Below the pieces are notes generated by a model that worked only from the letters and a program-made list of their open reading frames with translations, was not told where the DNA came from and made no database searches. 64,000 nucleotides of DNA from Lyngbya confervoides BDU141951 (GTDB lineage: Bacteria > Cyanobacteriota > Cyanobacteriia > Thermosynechococcales > Thermosynechococcaceae), in the NCBI RefSeq assembly GCF_000817775.3, contig NZ_JTHE03000109.1, positions 62,001-126,000 on the forward strand, given 5' to 3'. Position numbers and translations under genes: made by a program. This document shows, piece by piece, positions 48,450 to 58,758 of this stretch (position 1 is the stretch's first letter; each line of letters starts with the position of its first letter).

Positions 48450-49100
48450 ATGACCACCATTGCTGTCATTGACTATGACATGGGGAACCTGCACTCCGTC
48501 TGTAAGGGACTGCAAAATGCAGGCGCCCAAACAGTGGTCAGCGATCAGGCTACGGTGATGGATCAGGCCGATGGCATTGTGCTGCCGGGAGTGGGGGCCT
48601 TTGATCCTGCCATGGATCATTTGCGATCGCGTCAGCTTGAGCCTGTGATTATCCGGACGCTTCAGACCGGCAAGCCCTTTCTGGGAATTTGCCTGGGGCT
48701 ACAGGTGCTCTTTGAAGGCAGTGAGGAAGGGAACGAGCCAGGACTAGGAATCTTTCAAGGCACCGTGCGTCGATTTGCCCCAGAACCCGAACTCACCATT
48801 CCCCATATGGGGTGGAATCAGCTCCAGATTTCCGACCCTCAGCAACCCCTCTGGCAAGATCTGCCTGCCCATCCCTGGGTTTACTTTGTGCATTCTTACT
48901 ATGTTGCGCCTGAGGACGAGTCCATTGTCGCGGCCACCACTACCCACGGCCGTCAAACCGTGACGGCGGCGATTGCCTCGGGAAATATCTTTGCGGTGCA
49001 GTTTCATCCCGAAAAGTCTTCCCTCGCGGGGCTGCAGCTGCTCTCCAACTTTGTTAACCGGGTGAAAGCGCAGAAGCAATCTCCCCTGGTCCAGCGATGA
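48450..49100 (+). CDS. hisH: Imidazole glycerol phosphate synthase, glutaminase subunit
   Basis: A 216-residue class I amidotransferase that feeds ammonia to HisF in histidine synthesis. IAVIDYDMGNLHS at the start, the nucleophile Cys in FLGICLGLQVLFEGSEE (~residue 78), and QFHPEKSS with catalytic His and Glu near 186-188. A frame extends to 48426, but ATG 48450 matches family starts and follows AGGA. Its stop overlaps the rsmD start by four bases (ATGA), so the two are coupled. Confidence 0.95.
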   Translation: MTTIAVIDYDMGNLHSVCKGLQNAGAQTVVSDQATVMDQADGIVLPGVGAFDPAMDHLRSRQLEPVIIRTLQTGKPFLGICLGLQVLFEGSEEGNEPGLGIFQGTVRRFAPEPELTIPHMGWNQLQISDPQQPLWQDLPAHPWVYFVHSYYVAPEDESIVAATTTHGRQTVTAAIASGNIFAVQFHPEKSSLAGLQLLSNFVNRVKAQKQSPLVQR

Positions 49101-49654
49101 CTCTTCGCATCTATGGCAAGCGCACGATTCAGACCCTTCCTGGATCCTTAACCCGCCCCACCGCCGCGAAGGTGCGCGAATCGATTTTTAACATATGGGC
49201 CGAGAGAATTCCTAACTGCCGCTGGCTGGACCTGTGTAGCGGCAGTGGTGCAATGGGGGCGGAAGCCTTGATGCGAGGTGCCAGGGAGGTGACGGGAATT
49301 GAGCGATACGCTCCAGCCTGCAAAATCATCCGAGAAAATTGGCAAAGGGTGAGCCGCAGCGATCAAAAGTTTGTGGTCTTGCGGGGAGATGTTTGCAAAA
49401 TGTTGCTGAAGCTCCAACCCGCCTACGATCTCATCTATTTTGACCCGCCCTACCAATCCCAGCTTTACGAACCCGTTTTAGAAATCCTGGGCGAGAGACG
49501 CTTGCTCAATGCCGCAGGGGCGATCGCCTCGGAGCACGATCGCCAAATCCAGCTTCCTGATCGCATCGGTGCGCTGCAGGTTTTCCAACAGCGCACCTAT
49601 GGCAACACCCGGCTCACCTTTTATCGCTATGGGGTAGCTGCTGACAGTCGCTGA
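49097..49654 (+). CDS. rsmD: 16S rRNA (guanine966-N2)-methyltransferase
   Basis: A 185-residue SAM-dependent N2-guanine methyltransferase. The LPGSLTRPTAAKVRESIFNIW start is typical of RsmD, WLDLCSGSGAMGAEAL is the SAM site and YFDPPYQS is the DPPY catalytic motif. It methylates G966 of 16S rRNA during ribosome assembly. Coupled to hisH by an ATGA overlap, a combination with no obvious functional link. Confidence 0.95.
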   Translation: MTLRIYGKRTIQTLPGSLTRPTAAKVRESIFNIWAERIPNCRWLDLCSGSGAMGAEALMRGAREVTGIERYAPACKIIRENWQRVSRSDQKFVVLRGDVCKMLLKLQPAYDLIYFDPPYQSQLYEPVLEILGERRLLNAAGAIASEHDRQIQLPDRIGALQVFQQRTYGNTRLTFYRYGVAADSR

Positions 49655-49708
49655 CTGTTCAGCCCGCCGTTTTACCCAGGAAAACAAGGATATGACAGGT
49701 GCGGTTCA

Positions 49709-49822
49709 TTACAGGCCCAGTTCATTTCCGCGCTTGTATTGGAGGTAGGCGGCCACAAACAGGCCCGCTAGCGTGATAGGGATCAGACCCAACACAATTC
49801 CAGACAAAAGGGGTTCAACCAC
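49709..49822 (-). CDS. petG: Cytochrome b6f complex subunit PetG
   Basis: A 37-residue single-helix subunit of cytochrome b6f. The translation reads (M)[14 protein letters not shown], continues through a hydrophobic segment, and ends in [11 protein letters not shown], matching PetG, whose normal length is 37 residues. The start is GTG at 49822, with AAGGAG eight bases upstream. PetG is essential for assembly and stability of the complex at the thylakoid. It lies between rsmD and the TonB-like gene in its own unit. Confidence 0.93.
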   Translation of the reverse strand: MVEPLLSGIVLGLIPITLAGLFVAAYLQYKRGNELGL

Positions 49823-50047
49823 TCGTTCGACTCCTTAATTAACTTGCGCAATGCAATTAATCTTAAGCAAATTCAGGAATCTCTGACCACCCATTGCGGA
49901 AACTTTTTCCCACAGAGGCGGGTCTTGGTGTTCCCAGACAGATGAGGTTTGACTAGATCCCAGGCCGTTGGCGAACGGCGGCCCTTCAGTCGACTCGCTA
50001 CAATAAATAACTGGTCAACGAGTAACTGGTCAGTGCAAGGACCAACC

Positions 50048-51496
50048 GTGGCCAACTTAAACTTCAGCTTGAGAAAAATTGGCATGAGTTTTGCGCAAAA
50101 GTTTGGCCGCGGCCCCGAATCTAACTCCCTCAGTCTCGCCATGTTTGCTTCGGTGGGATTTCACGCGGTTTTATTTGTAGGCATGGCTCTAATTCCGGCC
50201 TCCAGTGAGCCCAAACCTCGTCCCCTGAGGATTGTGAACCTGCTTCCCCCAAGCCAGCAGTCCGCCGCTTCGCAGACCCAAGCCAACACAGCCACCCTGG
50301 ACTATCTGCTGCAAAACCCGCTTCCTGACCTGAGCGCAAATGCCGCTCCGCCGCTGGGGAATGCGGACAGTCCTGGTGTCCCCTCAGATCCCAATGCTGC
50401 TGTTTTCAACGGCAACCGCCGCGGCTTCGGATCCGTAGACACCTCAAAATTACTGACTAAAAATGCCCCGAATCAGTCCTTTACCTCCTTGCCCTCTTCC
50501 CCCAGGCCACCGGTTTCTTCACCCGCTTCTCCATCGGTTTCTTCACCCGCTCTGCCGCCCTCTTCCCTGGAGCCCGCGACAAAGCCGCCGGTGCCTGCTC
50601 CTCTGGGTGCCCTACCCCCCATTGGGACCGTCCCGGATGTGGGGGCTGGTGCGCCTGAACCGGGACGGCTGCCAGCCCCCACCTTTCCCGGTGGCGTAGC
50701 CCTCAATCCCCGGGGGGGAAGCTTGGGGGGCGGTGAAACTCCAGGGGATGGCAGCGGAACCATTCCTCCCAGTTTGGACGGTCGCATTCCAATTTTGCCC
50801 CTGCAGGTTGCCTACAACTATCCGCAGGAGGCCTGTGCAGAAAAACTTCAGGGAACGGCAACCGTTGCCCACTACCGAGACCCCAACGGTAATTATGTGG
50901 CGGGGAGTGAAGAGTTTGAGGACCAATCAGGAATTTCGGTGCTAGATAGCACCGCTGTAAGTGCCGTTAAAAATCAGCCCGTTGTTGGAAATGGCCAGTA
51001 TCAGCGCTATGTGAGTCGATTTGACTTTACCTACTCCGAGTCAGCCTGCTCCGCCAAGGCCTCGCCCCCCTCTTCCCCCGCCCCCTCGGTCACTCCCGGT
51101 GCATCTACGACCCCGGCCAGTGACTCAACGCCGACACCGTCTCCAACCCCTTCTGCGCCGCCCCCCTCCAAGGCCAGTCCCTCTCCTTCCCCTTCCCCTC
51201 AACCCCAGGCCAAGCCTTCCCAGTCCGATGGCAGCCCTCCGGTGAGATCTCCACAGCCCTCCGCCGCTTCCCAGGAAGCAGCGACCTCCTCGACCCAACC
51301 GAAGGATCCGGCCCCACAGCCCACAGTTTCTCTGCCCCCCGCTTCCCCCTCCTCCTCTCCCGCGGGGGCACCTGGGTCTGCTCAGGATTTAGTTCTCCCT
51401 GATCCTGCCGCCCCTGGCCCGGCGTCCCAGGCTGATCCCCAAGCGACGGTAAGCGCAGATGACTCTGAGGCCGCGCAGGAAGAGGCGGCTCCCTAG
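50048..51496 (+). CDS. TonB-like protein with Pro/Ser-rich C-terminal tail
   Basis: A 482-residue protein. A single N-terminal helix (~28-50, LAMFASVGFHAVLFVGMALI) is followed by a Pro/Ser/Gly-rich spacer (~51-250). Residues ~254-336 resemble a TonB C-terminal domain: NYPQEACAEKLQGTATVAHYRDPNG, an LDSTAVSAVKNQPV helix and RYVSRFDFTYS strand. Then, unlike typical TonB, ~145 further residues of Pro/Ser/Thr/Ala low-complexity tail follow. ExbB/ExbD are not nearby. GTG 50048 with AAGGA six bases before is chosen. Envelope protein; energy transduction is uncertain. Stop overlaps the convergent pentapeptide gene by four bases. Confidence 0.75.
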   Translation: MANLNFSLRKIGMSFAQKFGRGPESNSLSLAMFASVGFHAVLFVGMALIPASSEPKPRPLRIVNLLPPSQQSAASQTQANTATLDYLLQNPLPDLSANAAPPLGNADSPGVPSDPNAAVFNGNRRGFGSVDTSKLLTKNAPNQSFTSLPSSPRPPVSSPASPSVSSPALPPSSLEPATKPPVPAPLGALPPIGTVPDVGAGAPEPGRLPAPTFPGGVALNPRGGSLGGGETPGDGSGTIPPSLDGRIPILPLQVAYNYPQEACAEKLQGTATVAHYRDPNGNYVAGSEEFEDQSGISVLDSTAVSAVKNQPVVGNGQYQRYVSRFDFTYSESACSAKASPPSSPAPSVTPGASTTPASDSTPTPSPTPSAPPPSKASPSPSPSPQPQAKPSQSDGSPPVRSPQPSAASQEAATSSTQPKDPAPQPTVSLPPASPSSSPAGAPGSAQDLVLPDPAAPGPASQADPQATVSADDSEAAQEEAAP

Positions 51497-52014
51497 GGTA
51501 AGGATTGCCCAATGCTGCCATCGGGCAGGATGGTTTCCCAGAGAATGGCTTCGGAGAGATCGTTTAAACTGAGTTCGGCTCCCCAGAGATTGGCGCCGCT
51601 GAGGTCCGCTTGCTTAAAATCTGCCCCGATGCAACGAGCATGGCGGAGGGTTGCGCCCCTGAGATTACATCCTGTCATCACGCTCCCTTCCAGATTGGCG
51701 TGATCCAGCTGAGCATTTAAAAGGGTTGAACGACTGAGCAGGGCAAACTTGAGGGTGGCGAGCTTGAGCTGAATTCCCGTGAGATTGGCCCCCATGGCCT
51801 TGGTGGCGGTTAAATTAGCCCGGCTTAGATCCGCTTCTATGAGATCGATGCCGTGGAGAACGCTATGGCTCAGGTTTGCGCCCGATAGCAAAATATGGTT
51901 AAGACAGGTGAAGCTGAGGTTGCAGCCTGATAGGTTAAGCCTGGGAAAGCTGCGTTTTCCTGTCCCGTAGTCTTGAATAAGTTGCTCTCCGGCGGATACA
52001 GTGCTTTGTTTCAT
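51493..52014 (-). CDS. Pentapeptide-repeat protein, cytoplasmic type
   Basis: A 173-residue protein composed of A(D/N)LXX pentapeptides from ~residue 20 to 160 (LSGANLSHSVLHG, ADLSRANLTATKAMGANLTG, ADLSGANLWGAELS). There is no signal peptide, so it is cytoplasmic, unlike the pentapeptide protein at 3329-3850. Its right-handed beta-helix would be about one full domain. Role unknown. Divergent from the DUF4346 gene by 53 bases, and it overlaps the TonB-like gene stop by four bases. Confidence 0.85.
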   Translation of the reverse strand: MKQSTVSAGEQLIQDYGTGKRSFPRLNLSGCNLSFTCLNHILLSGANLSHSVLHGIDLIEADLSRANLTATKAMGANLTGIQLKLATLKFALLSRSTLLNAQLDHANLEGSVMTGCNLRGATLRHARCIGADFKQADLSGANLWGAELSLNDLSEAILWETILPDGSIGQSLP

Positions 52015-52067
52015 AATGAAGGATAGAGGACCCTACAATAAGATGATCGTGACGGTCACTGCGAATA

Positions 52068-52451
52068 ATGAACTCTATCTTGGCTGAGCAAACCCAACTT
52101 AATGACAAGCTATCACACCGATTTATTGCCTTAGACCCCGCAGGATATTTCTTAATTTATCTCGATCGTGAGCATAGTCTCATTTGCGCAGAACACTACA
52201 CCAACGAGATTAACGAAAAGGGTTTAGCCGTTGATCCAGACACCGGCGAAGTCATTGCTTGTCAAGGAAACGCGCCGCGGGTGCCCACAGCAATCTTTCG
52301 GGCCAAAACCGCGAAGGAGTTGTGCATTGCGATCTTGGAGCAGCCGGATCTGCGGCTGGTGTCTTACCTGGATCACGCCGCCTACCTAGGCCGAGAATTT
52401 ATGAAGGCCGAATATGCGCTGGCGCATCAGCTTGACTATATCCAGGATTGA
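52068..52451 (+). CDS. DUF4346-family cyanobacterial protein
   Basis: A 127-residue protein that resembles the DUF4346 family, a cyanobacterial domain of unknown function. Visible features are LDPAGYFLIYLDREHSLICAEHY (~22-44), DPDTGEVIACQG (~57-68), KTAKELCIAILE (~80-91) and LDHAAYLGREFMKAEYAL (~101-118). No signal peptide or membrane segment. It is followed by a PAS-type histidine kinase 18 bases later on the same strand, so the two are probably one operon, which could place it in that signalling path; that is inference. Confidence 0.75.
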   Translation: MNSILAEQTQLNDKLSHRFIALDPAGYFLIYLDREHSLICAEHYTNEINEKGLAVDPDTGEVIACQGNAPRVPTAIFRAKTAKELCIAILEQPDLRLVSYLDHAAYLGREFMKAEYALAHQLDYIQD

Positions 52452-52469
52452 CTGTACTCGATATTCCAG

Positions 52470-53639
52470 ATGCTGCATTCAGCCCTTGGTCCACCGGAAA
52501 TCCTGCCTCTGTTGGGACAATTGATTGATCAATCCAATGACCTAACCCTGGTGATGGGTCCTACCGGGGAGGTGAACTACCTCAGTTCCTCTGCGCAAAG
52601 GGTTTTGGGCAGTCTGCCTGAAGTCTATTCCTGGCGCGCCCTGCTCAAGCGGGTTCATCCCGATGATCGATCCAGTTGTTTACGCTACGGGCAAGTCATG
52701 TTGGTCAAGGATGCGCCAGGACGCTCTCCAGAGATTCGCCTGCGAGACCTGCGGAACCACTGGCACCAATACGAGCTTAAACTGGTGCCCCTTGAGCCAA
52801 GTGAGCCGACAGCTCTCAAGGGTCGAGGGAGTTTCTGGGGGATTTCGCTGCGACCCCGTCCGGATCGAGACTGTCTTGTCTCTGAGGTGGGGCTGTCTGC
52901 GGTTCTCAAACCCCTTCAAACCCGTTCCAGCTTTCTTGCCGTCATGTCTCATGAGCTGAGAACGCCCATCAATGCAATTAATGGGTTTTCGCAGCTTTTA
53001 TTAAGACAGCGTCATGCCCCTCTGTCTCCGCAACAGGAAGATATGGTGATGCGCATCCTGACCAATGGGAAGCATTTGTTGACCTTAATTAACGATGTGC
53101 TCGATCTCTCCAAACTAGAGGCTGGGTGGATGCAGCTGCACCCGCAGAGTGTTAATATCAACGACTTAATCGAGGGGACAGTGCAGGAAATTTCCTCCTT
53201 GGCTACGCAAAATAACCTGGACTTAGAAATCGTTCAGCGTCTCGATAATCCAGTGATTCTGAATGACCCTACCCGGCTGCGGCAAATTCTGGTCAACCTT
53301 CTTTCAAATGCCATTAAATTTACCCAGGATGGTCAGGTGTGGGTGATTGTGGAGGAACTCAACTCAACCTTCATCCGCATCAGTGTTCAGGATACGGGGC
53401 CTGGTATTGCCTTGGATCATCTGGATCAGGTCTTTGGAGAATATTGGCAGGTGGATCAAAGTCCGTCTCGACGGCATCAAGGAACCGGGCTAGGGCTTGC
53501 CATTTGCCAAAATTTGGCCAAGCTGATGCAGGGCACAATTCAAGTGCACAGTGAACTAGGCCAGGGGGCAACCTTTCGGCTGACCATCCCACGAGTTGTG
53601 CGTCTCCCTGGCGCCAGCGTAGAGAGGGGGCGATGCTGA
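52470..53639 (+). CDS. PAS-type sensor histidine kinase
   Basis: A 389-residue soluble kinase. Residues ~8-120 look like a PAS domain (VMGPTGEVNYLSSSAQRVLG, VHPDDRSSC). HisKA has phospho-acceptor His161 in FLAVMSHELRTPINA. The HATPase_c domain (~255-375) has ILVNLLSNAIKFT, DTGPGI and GTGLGLAICQ. No membrane segment and no adjacent response regulator. Follows the DUF4346 gene by 18 bases. Confidence 0.88.
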   Translation: MLHSALGPPEILPLLGQLIDQSNDLTLVMGPTGEVNYLSSSAQRVLGSLPEVYSWRALLKRVHPDDRSSCLRYGQVMLVKDAPGRSPEIRLRDLRNHWHQYELKLVPLEPSEPTALKGRGSFWGISLRPRPDRDCLVSEVGLSAVLKPLQTRSSFLAVMSHELRTPINAINGFSQLLLRQRHAPLSPQQEDMVMRILTNGKHLLTLINDVLDLSKLEAGWMQLHPQSVNINDLIEGTVQEISSLATQNNLDLEIVQRLDNPVILNDPTRLRQILVNLLSNAIKFTQDGQVWVIVEELNSTFIRISVQDTGPGIALDHLDQVFGEYWQVDQSPSRRHQGTGLGLAICQNLAKLMQGTIQVHSELGQGATFRLTIPRVVRLPGASVERGRC

Positions 53640-53681
53640 GGTGATGTCCTGTGGCCGGGGCGAGGGGTTTAGAGGCAGGGG

Positions 53682-53870
53682 TTAGGTGATCGGGACCAGC
53701 GCTAGCTCACTGAGGCGAAAGGTGACCAGCTTGTCCCAATTGCCGCCCTCAAACAGAACTGCGGCGCGCTGATTGCTGACCCGTTGGACCAAACCTTCAT
53801 ACTCATAGTAGGTGTCGCCAGGATTAATGACTTTAACGGTGGAGCCGGGAAGGATAGAAGAAGGTTGCAT
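53682..53870 (-). CDS. ndhS: NAD(P)H dehydrogenase (NDH-1) subunit NdhS
   Basis: A 62-residue SH3-like protein with [26 protein letters not shown] and [18 protein letters not shown]. It is the ferredoxin-docking subunit of the cyanobacterial photosynthetic NDH-1 complex, which runs cyclic electron flow and CO2 uptake. The frame extends to 53924; ATG 53870 gives the standard N terminus and length. Convergent with the histidine kinase gene and divergent from pgi. Confidence 0.92.
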   Translation of the reverse strand: MQPSSILPGSTVKVINPGDTYYEYEGLVQRVSNQRAAVLFEGGNWDKLVTFRLSELALVPIT

Positions 53871-54043
53871 CGTAGAAAACGTCAAGTTCAAATCAAGATG
53901 ATTATATCGATTGTGCTGTCCCAACGGGTCTAGGGGAAGACCCCCTTGAGCAAACCCGAAATTCTGTGAACCGGATTGACGGAAACTGTAAGCGACAGGC
54001 TATGTTTAGGAGGTGTCCTTATCAAGAGTTTAACGGTATCACC

Positions 54044-55636
54044 ATGGATGCAGCAGCAAGCTGGCAACGATATCAAGACTGGCTTTATTTCCATGACGGG
54101 TTGACCCTCTACGTTGATATCAGCCGCATGGGCTTTGATGATTCCTTCGTGGATCATCTGCGTCCGAAGTTTGATCGCGCCCTTCAAGCGATGGCTGATT
54201 TAGAGGCCGGGGCGATCGCCAATCCCGATGAAGGACGAATGGTGGGGCATTATTGGCTGCGTGATGCTGACTTGGCCCCTACTCCAGAGCTGCGGGATGA
54301 AATCCGCAAGAATGTGGCCGATGTGGATGCCTTTGTGGGGCGATTGCACCGGGGAGAGATTGTGGCTCCCAATGGTCAGTATTTCACCGATGCCATTTCC
54401 ATTGGCATTGGGGGGTCCGCCCTAGGGCCGCAGTTTGTCTCAAAGGCCCTGGCTGGATTTAATCCCAGCATTCAGCTGCATTTTATTGATAATGCCGATC
54501 CTGCTGGAATGGATGAGGCCCTGGCGCAGGTACAGGACCGGCTGGCCACCACCCTGGTCATCACGATTTCCAAGTCGGGGGGGACTCCAGAGACGCGCAA
54601 CGGGATGGTGGAGGTGCGCCACCGCTTTGAGCAGGCGGGGCTAGACTTTCCCCGCCACGCGATCGCCATTACGGCCTATGGGAGTCAGTTAGCCAACCTT
54701 GCCCAGTCGGAAAACTGGCTGGCCTTCTTCCCCATGCATGATTGGGTGGGAGGACGCACCTCGGAGCTGTCTTCGGTGGGGCTATTGCCCGCTGCTCTGG
54801 AGGGCATTGATATTCGCGGTATGCTGGCGGGGGCGCGGGAGATGGACCAGGCCACGCGGGCGGTAGACCTGCGACAAAACCCAGCTGCCTTGCTGGCCCT
54901 GGCCTGGTATTACGCTGGCAATGGCCAGGGCGAAAAGGATATGGTGCTGTTGCCCTACAAGGATAGCTTGCTGCTGTTTAGTCGCTATTTGCAACAGCTG
55001 GTGATGGAGTCCCTGGGCAAGGAGCGAGATTTAGATGGCAATGTGGTGCATCAGGGGATCGCCGTCTATGGCAATAAGGGATCCACAGATCAGCATGCCT
55101 ATGTTCAGCAGCTGCGCGATGGGGTGCCCAATTTCTTTGTCACCTTCATTGAAGTGCTGGAAGACCGCCAAGGCCCGTCCCTGGAACTAGAGCCGGGGAT
55201 CACCTCCGGAGATTATCTGCTGGGGTTTTTGCTGGGAACCCGAGAGGCCCTCAGCCAAAAACAGCGAGACTCTATCACCATTACGATCCCCAGGGTTACC
55301 CCTCGCATTGTGGGCGCCCTCATTGCCTTGTATGAACGAGCGGTGGGACTATATGCCGCGCTGATTCACATTAATGCTTACCATCAACCTGGCGTTGAAG
55401 CCGGGAAAAAAGCGGCGGCCCAGAACCTGTCTCTTCAGAAAACTCTGCAGTCTCTCCTCAGGGAAGCTGAAAAACCTCTGACGTTGCAAGAGCTAGCTCA
55501 AAAGGCGCAGGCGCCAGATCAAATTGAAACCATCTATCAGATCCTGCGTCATCTACATGCCAACCAGCGGGGGGTGGTGTTGCAAGGGAATCTTGGAGTT
55601 CCTAAAACCTTAACGGCCACCGCAACAAATTATTAG
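54044..55636 (+). CDS. pgi: Glucose-6-phosphate isomerase
   Basis: A 530-residue aldose-ketose isomerase of glycolysis and glycogen metabolism. Marks are [13 protein letters not shown], the sugar-phosphate [12 protein letters not shown] loop, [14 protein letters not shown], the catalytic Glu region [15 protein letters not shown] and the final [17 protein letters not shown] ~40-residue C-terminal helical extension (after ~residue 460) is of the winged-helix type seen in cyanobacterial Pgi. Upstream frame to 53966 is ignored because ATG 54044 is the usual start ([13 protein letters not shown]). Confidence 0.96.
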   Translation: MDAAASWQRYQDWLYFHDGLTLYVDISRMGFDDSFVDHLRPKFDRALQAMADLEAGAIANPDEGRMVGHYWLRDADLAPTPELRDEIRKNVADVDAFVGRLHRGEIVAPNGQYFTDAISIGIGGSALGPQFVSKALAGFNPSIQLHFIDNADPAGMDEALAQVQDRLATTLVITISKSGGTPETRNGMVEVRHRFEQAGLDFPRHAIAITAYGSQLANLAQSENWLAFFPMHDWVGGRTSELSSVGLLPAALEGIDIRGMLAGAREMDQATRAVDLRQNPAALLALAWYYAGNGQGEKDMVLLPYKDSLLLFSRYLQQLVMESLGKERDLDGNVVHQGIAVYGNKGSTDQHAYVQQLRDGVPNFFVTFIEVLEDRQGPSLELEPGITSGDYLLGFLLGTREALSQKQRDSITITIPRVTPRIVGALIALYERAVGLYAALIHINAYHQPGVEAGKKAAAQNLSLQKTLQSLLREAEKPLTLQELAQKAQAPDQIETIYQILRHLHANQRGVVLQGNLGVPKTLTATATNY

Positions 55637-55725
55637 GATTTCCGCCTAGTCCCTCCCGCAATTAGGCGCTAGGATTTCTGTAGTTGACTCAACTCATCTC
55701 AATGAATTGTTAAAGGACTTGACCA

Positions 55726-55866
55726 ATGGCCTCTGACTTTGACCGTGGCATTATGAAATTTAAGGGCGCCGATCGCCCTGTGACCGTTGCTGTATCTTCG
55801 CTCTTGATTCTGGGTGCAATTGCTGCTTTGGTTTGGTGGTCATTGCATGCTGCCTACGTGTTTTAA
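55726..55866 (+). CDS. 46-residue single-span membrane protein upstream of accC
   Basis: A 46-residue product starts MASDFDRGIMKFKGADRP and then has one clear membrane helix (~19-41, TVAVSSLLILGAIAALVWW) with a short end AAYVF. Composition, length and single helix resemble small thylakoid subunits (PSI/PSII/NDH-1), but I cannot match it to a named one. TAAAGGA about 10 bases upstream is a plausible ribosome-binding site. It lies six bases before accC, so it is likely co-transcribed with it. Coding status is likely because the amphipathic N-terminal and helix are protein-like. Confidence 0.7.
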   Translation: MASDFDRGIMKFKGADRPVTVAVSSLLILGAIAALVWWSLHAAYVF

Positions 55867-55872
55867 GCGCCC

Positions 55873-57240
<1,368 letters not shown>

Positions 57241-57296
57241 GTCAAAGGTGCAGCCGCGCTTTCCGGTTGGATCAGTGGCCCACGGGTTTAGGGGAG

Positions 57297-57605
57297 TCAG
57301 AAGATGCCCTGGGCTGCGTGAATCTGCATGAGATGCAGTAGCCCCTGTTGCCCCAGCAAAATTTCACGCAGGAAGCTGACAATGCCGACCCAGAGGATGG
57401 GCGTGATGTCCACTCCTCCCAGGGGAGGGATGAGCTTGCGCGTGGGGGCCAGGAAGGGTTCAGTGGGAAAGTAGGCGAGGACAAAGGGGAATTTGCCCAG
57501 TTCTGCCTGGGGATACCAGGTGAGGACAATCCTAAAAATAAACAGCAAGATAAAGACCCCTAGCAGAATGCTGAGGCCTAAATTGGTCAACGCTAAAATA
57601 TCCAT
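57297..57605 (-). CDS. YggT-family membrane protein
   Basis: A 102-residue protein with two predicted membrane helices (~8-30 and ~72-92) flanking FRIVLTWYPQAELGKF and LAPTRKLIPPLGGVDITPIL, matching the YggT family. In cyanobacteria and plastids YggT/Ycf19-like proteins affect nucleoid or thylakoid/cytochrome b6 maturation, depending on paralogue; the assignment here is only to the family. Convergent with accC. YggT is elsewhere in many genomes adjacent to sepF/yggS (ylm cluster), but here it lies 21 kb away. Confidence 0.88.
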   Translation of the reverse strand: MDILALTNLGLSILLGVFILLFIFRIVLTWYPQAELGKFPFVLAYFPTEPFLAPTRKLIPPLGGVDITPILWVGIVSFLREILLGQQGLLHLMQIHAAQGIF

Positions 57606-57722
57606 TGCCCAGGGTTGAGATGACGGTACCTTTGGTATCCTACACAGTTTTCTGCGCGCTCAGTGCAATTGGGCCTGGCCCACGGAAATTCCTGTCCTGA
57701 GGGGAGACAGGCTGGGAAACGG

Positions 57723-58052
57723 TCAGGGGGTGGGGAGTAAAACTTCGGCCTCTAGGGGGGACAAGCCGCCATCTTGAATCAAGGTCATCCGGGATCGTTC
57801 CATTTGCTCGTCCGACAGCGGGGTGAGCGGCACCGAGGGAGGACGACGCAGGATATCATCAGATCCCCTGGCTCTCGTGGAGGAAGAGGATGCCGGTGCA
57901 TCGAGACGGATCCAGGACCGAACCAAACGGGTGAGGGGACGGCGTAGCAGGGGAGAACTGCTGAGGGCGAGGAGGCCAAACCCGCTAATCCAAAGGAGGG
58001 TCAGGGTTGATTGCCACCAGGGTCTGAGAACAAATTGCTTGCTCATATCCAT
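57723..58052 (-). CDS. Single-helix membrane protein, function unknown
   Basis: A 109-residue protein. One hydrophobic helix (~15-33, STLTLLWISGFGLLALSSS) is followed by a basic stretch LLRRPLTRLVRSWIRL and a Ser/Pro-rich region. The C-terminal part (~75-105) contains LSDEQMERSRMTLIQDGGLSPLEAEVLL, which may fold as a short helix pair. I do not recognise it. Start at 58052 or the Met two codons later are both possible. Confidence 0.55.
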   Translation of the reverse strand: MDMSKQFVLRPWWQSTLTLLWISGFGLLALSSSPLLRRPLTRLVRSWIRLDAPASSSSTRARGSDDILRRPPSVPLTPLSDEQMERSRMTLIQDGGLSPLEAEVLLPTP

Positions 58053-58225
58053 CGTTTTTGCCGGGGGAGTGTTCAGCTATCCTAAAAATTGAACCCAATC
58101 GAGTCAAAATTTCCAGGTTTCTTAAACTTTACCCCAGGCTTCTTTGACAGGACGCGTTGTTGTTTAAACTTTTATCAATAAAGATTGAGCAGCTTCTCCC
58201 TTACTCTTTCCTTCAGGAGGACGGA

Positions 58226-58681
58226 ATGATCACCCCCGCTACGACCTCTGCAACCCTTGCCGGTCAACTGCGAAAAGTTCACCATCTGGCGTTTAATGTC
58301 AAAGACCTGGCGCGATCGCGGTGGTTCTATGGCCAGGTCCTGGGTCTGCAAGAGCTGCAGGGAGATCAAGTTCCAAAAACCCTCCGGACGCTGGTGGCGG
58401 AGGGAAAAGTGGCAAATTTTGTGATGGCCGATGGTCTGGTTCTGGATTTGTTTGCCGAACCCCATCTGAATCCCCCTGACCCTGACCCCACCCAGCAGTT
58501 TACGCGGGCCAATCATCTTGCCTTTGACATTGCCCCTGAGGATTTCGACCTGGCCCTGGCGGTGCTCAGCCAGCATGGGGTGCAGATTGACCACGGTCCG
58601 GTCACTCGCCCCACGGGACGGGGGATTTACTTTTACGATCCTGATGGATTTATGTTGGAAATTCGCTGCGATGCGATCTAG
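58226..58681 (+). CDS. VOC-superfamily (glyoxalase-like) protein
   Basis: A 151-residue protein of the vicinal oxygen chelate fold (glyoxalase/bleomycin-resistance/dioxygenase). It has two beta-alpha-beta-beta-beta modules: VHHLAFNVKDLARSRWFYGQVLGL (~15-40) and HLAFDIAPEDFDLALAVL, ending GRGIYFYDPDGFMLEIRC. Metal-ligand candidates are the His in VHHL, HLAF and the Glu in LEIR. Substrate cannot be told. AGGAGG with a 5-base spacer before ATG 58226 fixes the start; the upstream frame to 58157 is not used. Confidence 0.85.
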   Translation: MITPATTSATLAGQLRKVHHLAFNVKDLARSRWFYGQVLGLQELQGDQVPKTLRTLVAEGKVANFVMADGLVLDLFAEPHLNPPDPDPTQQFTRANHLAFDIAPEDFDLALAVLSQHGVQIDHGPVTRPTGRGIYFYDPDGFMLEIRCDAI

Positions 58682-58758
58682 ATCCACGTGCCGTTGTGCA
58701 GCAGGGGAGACACCGGCGTCACCCACTGGCTACAACCTGAAGGTGCCATGGCGCGGGG

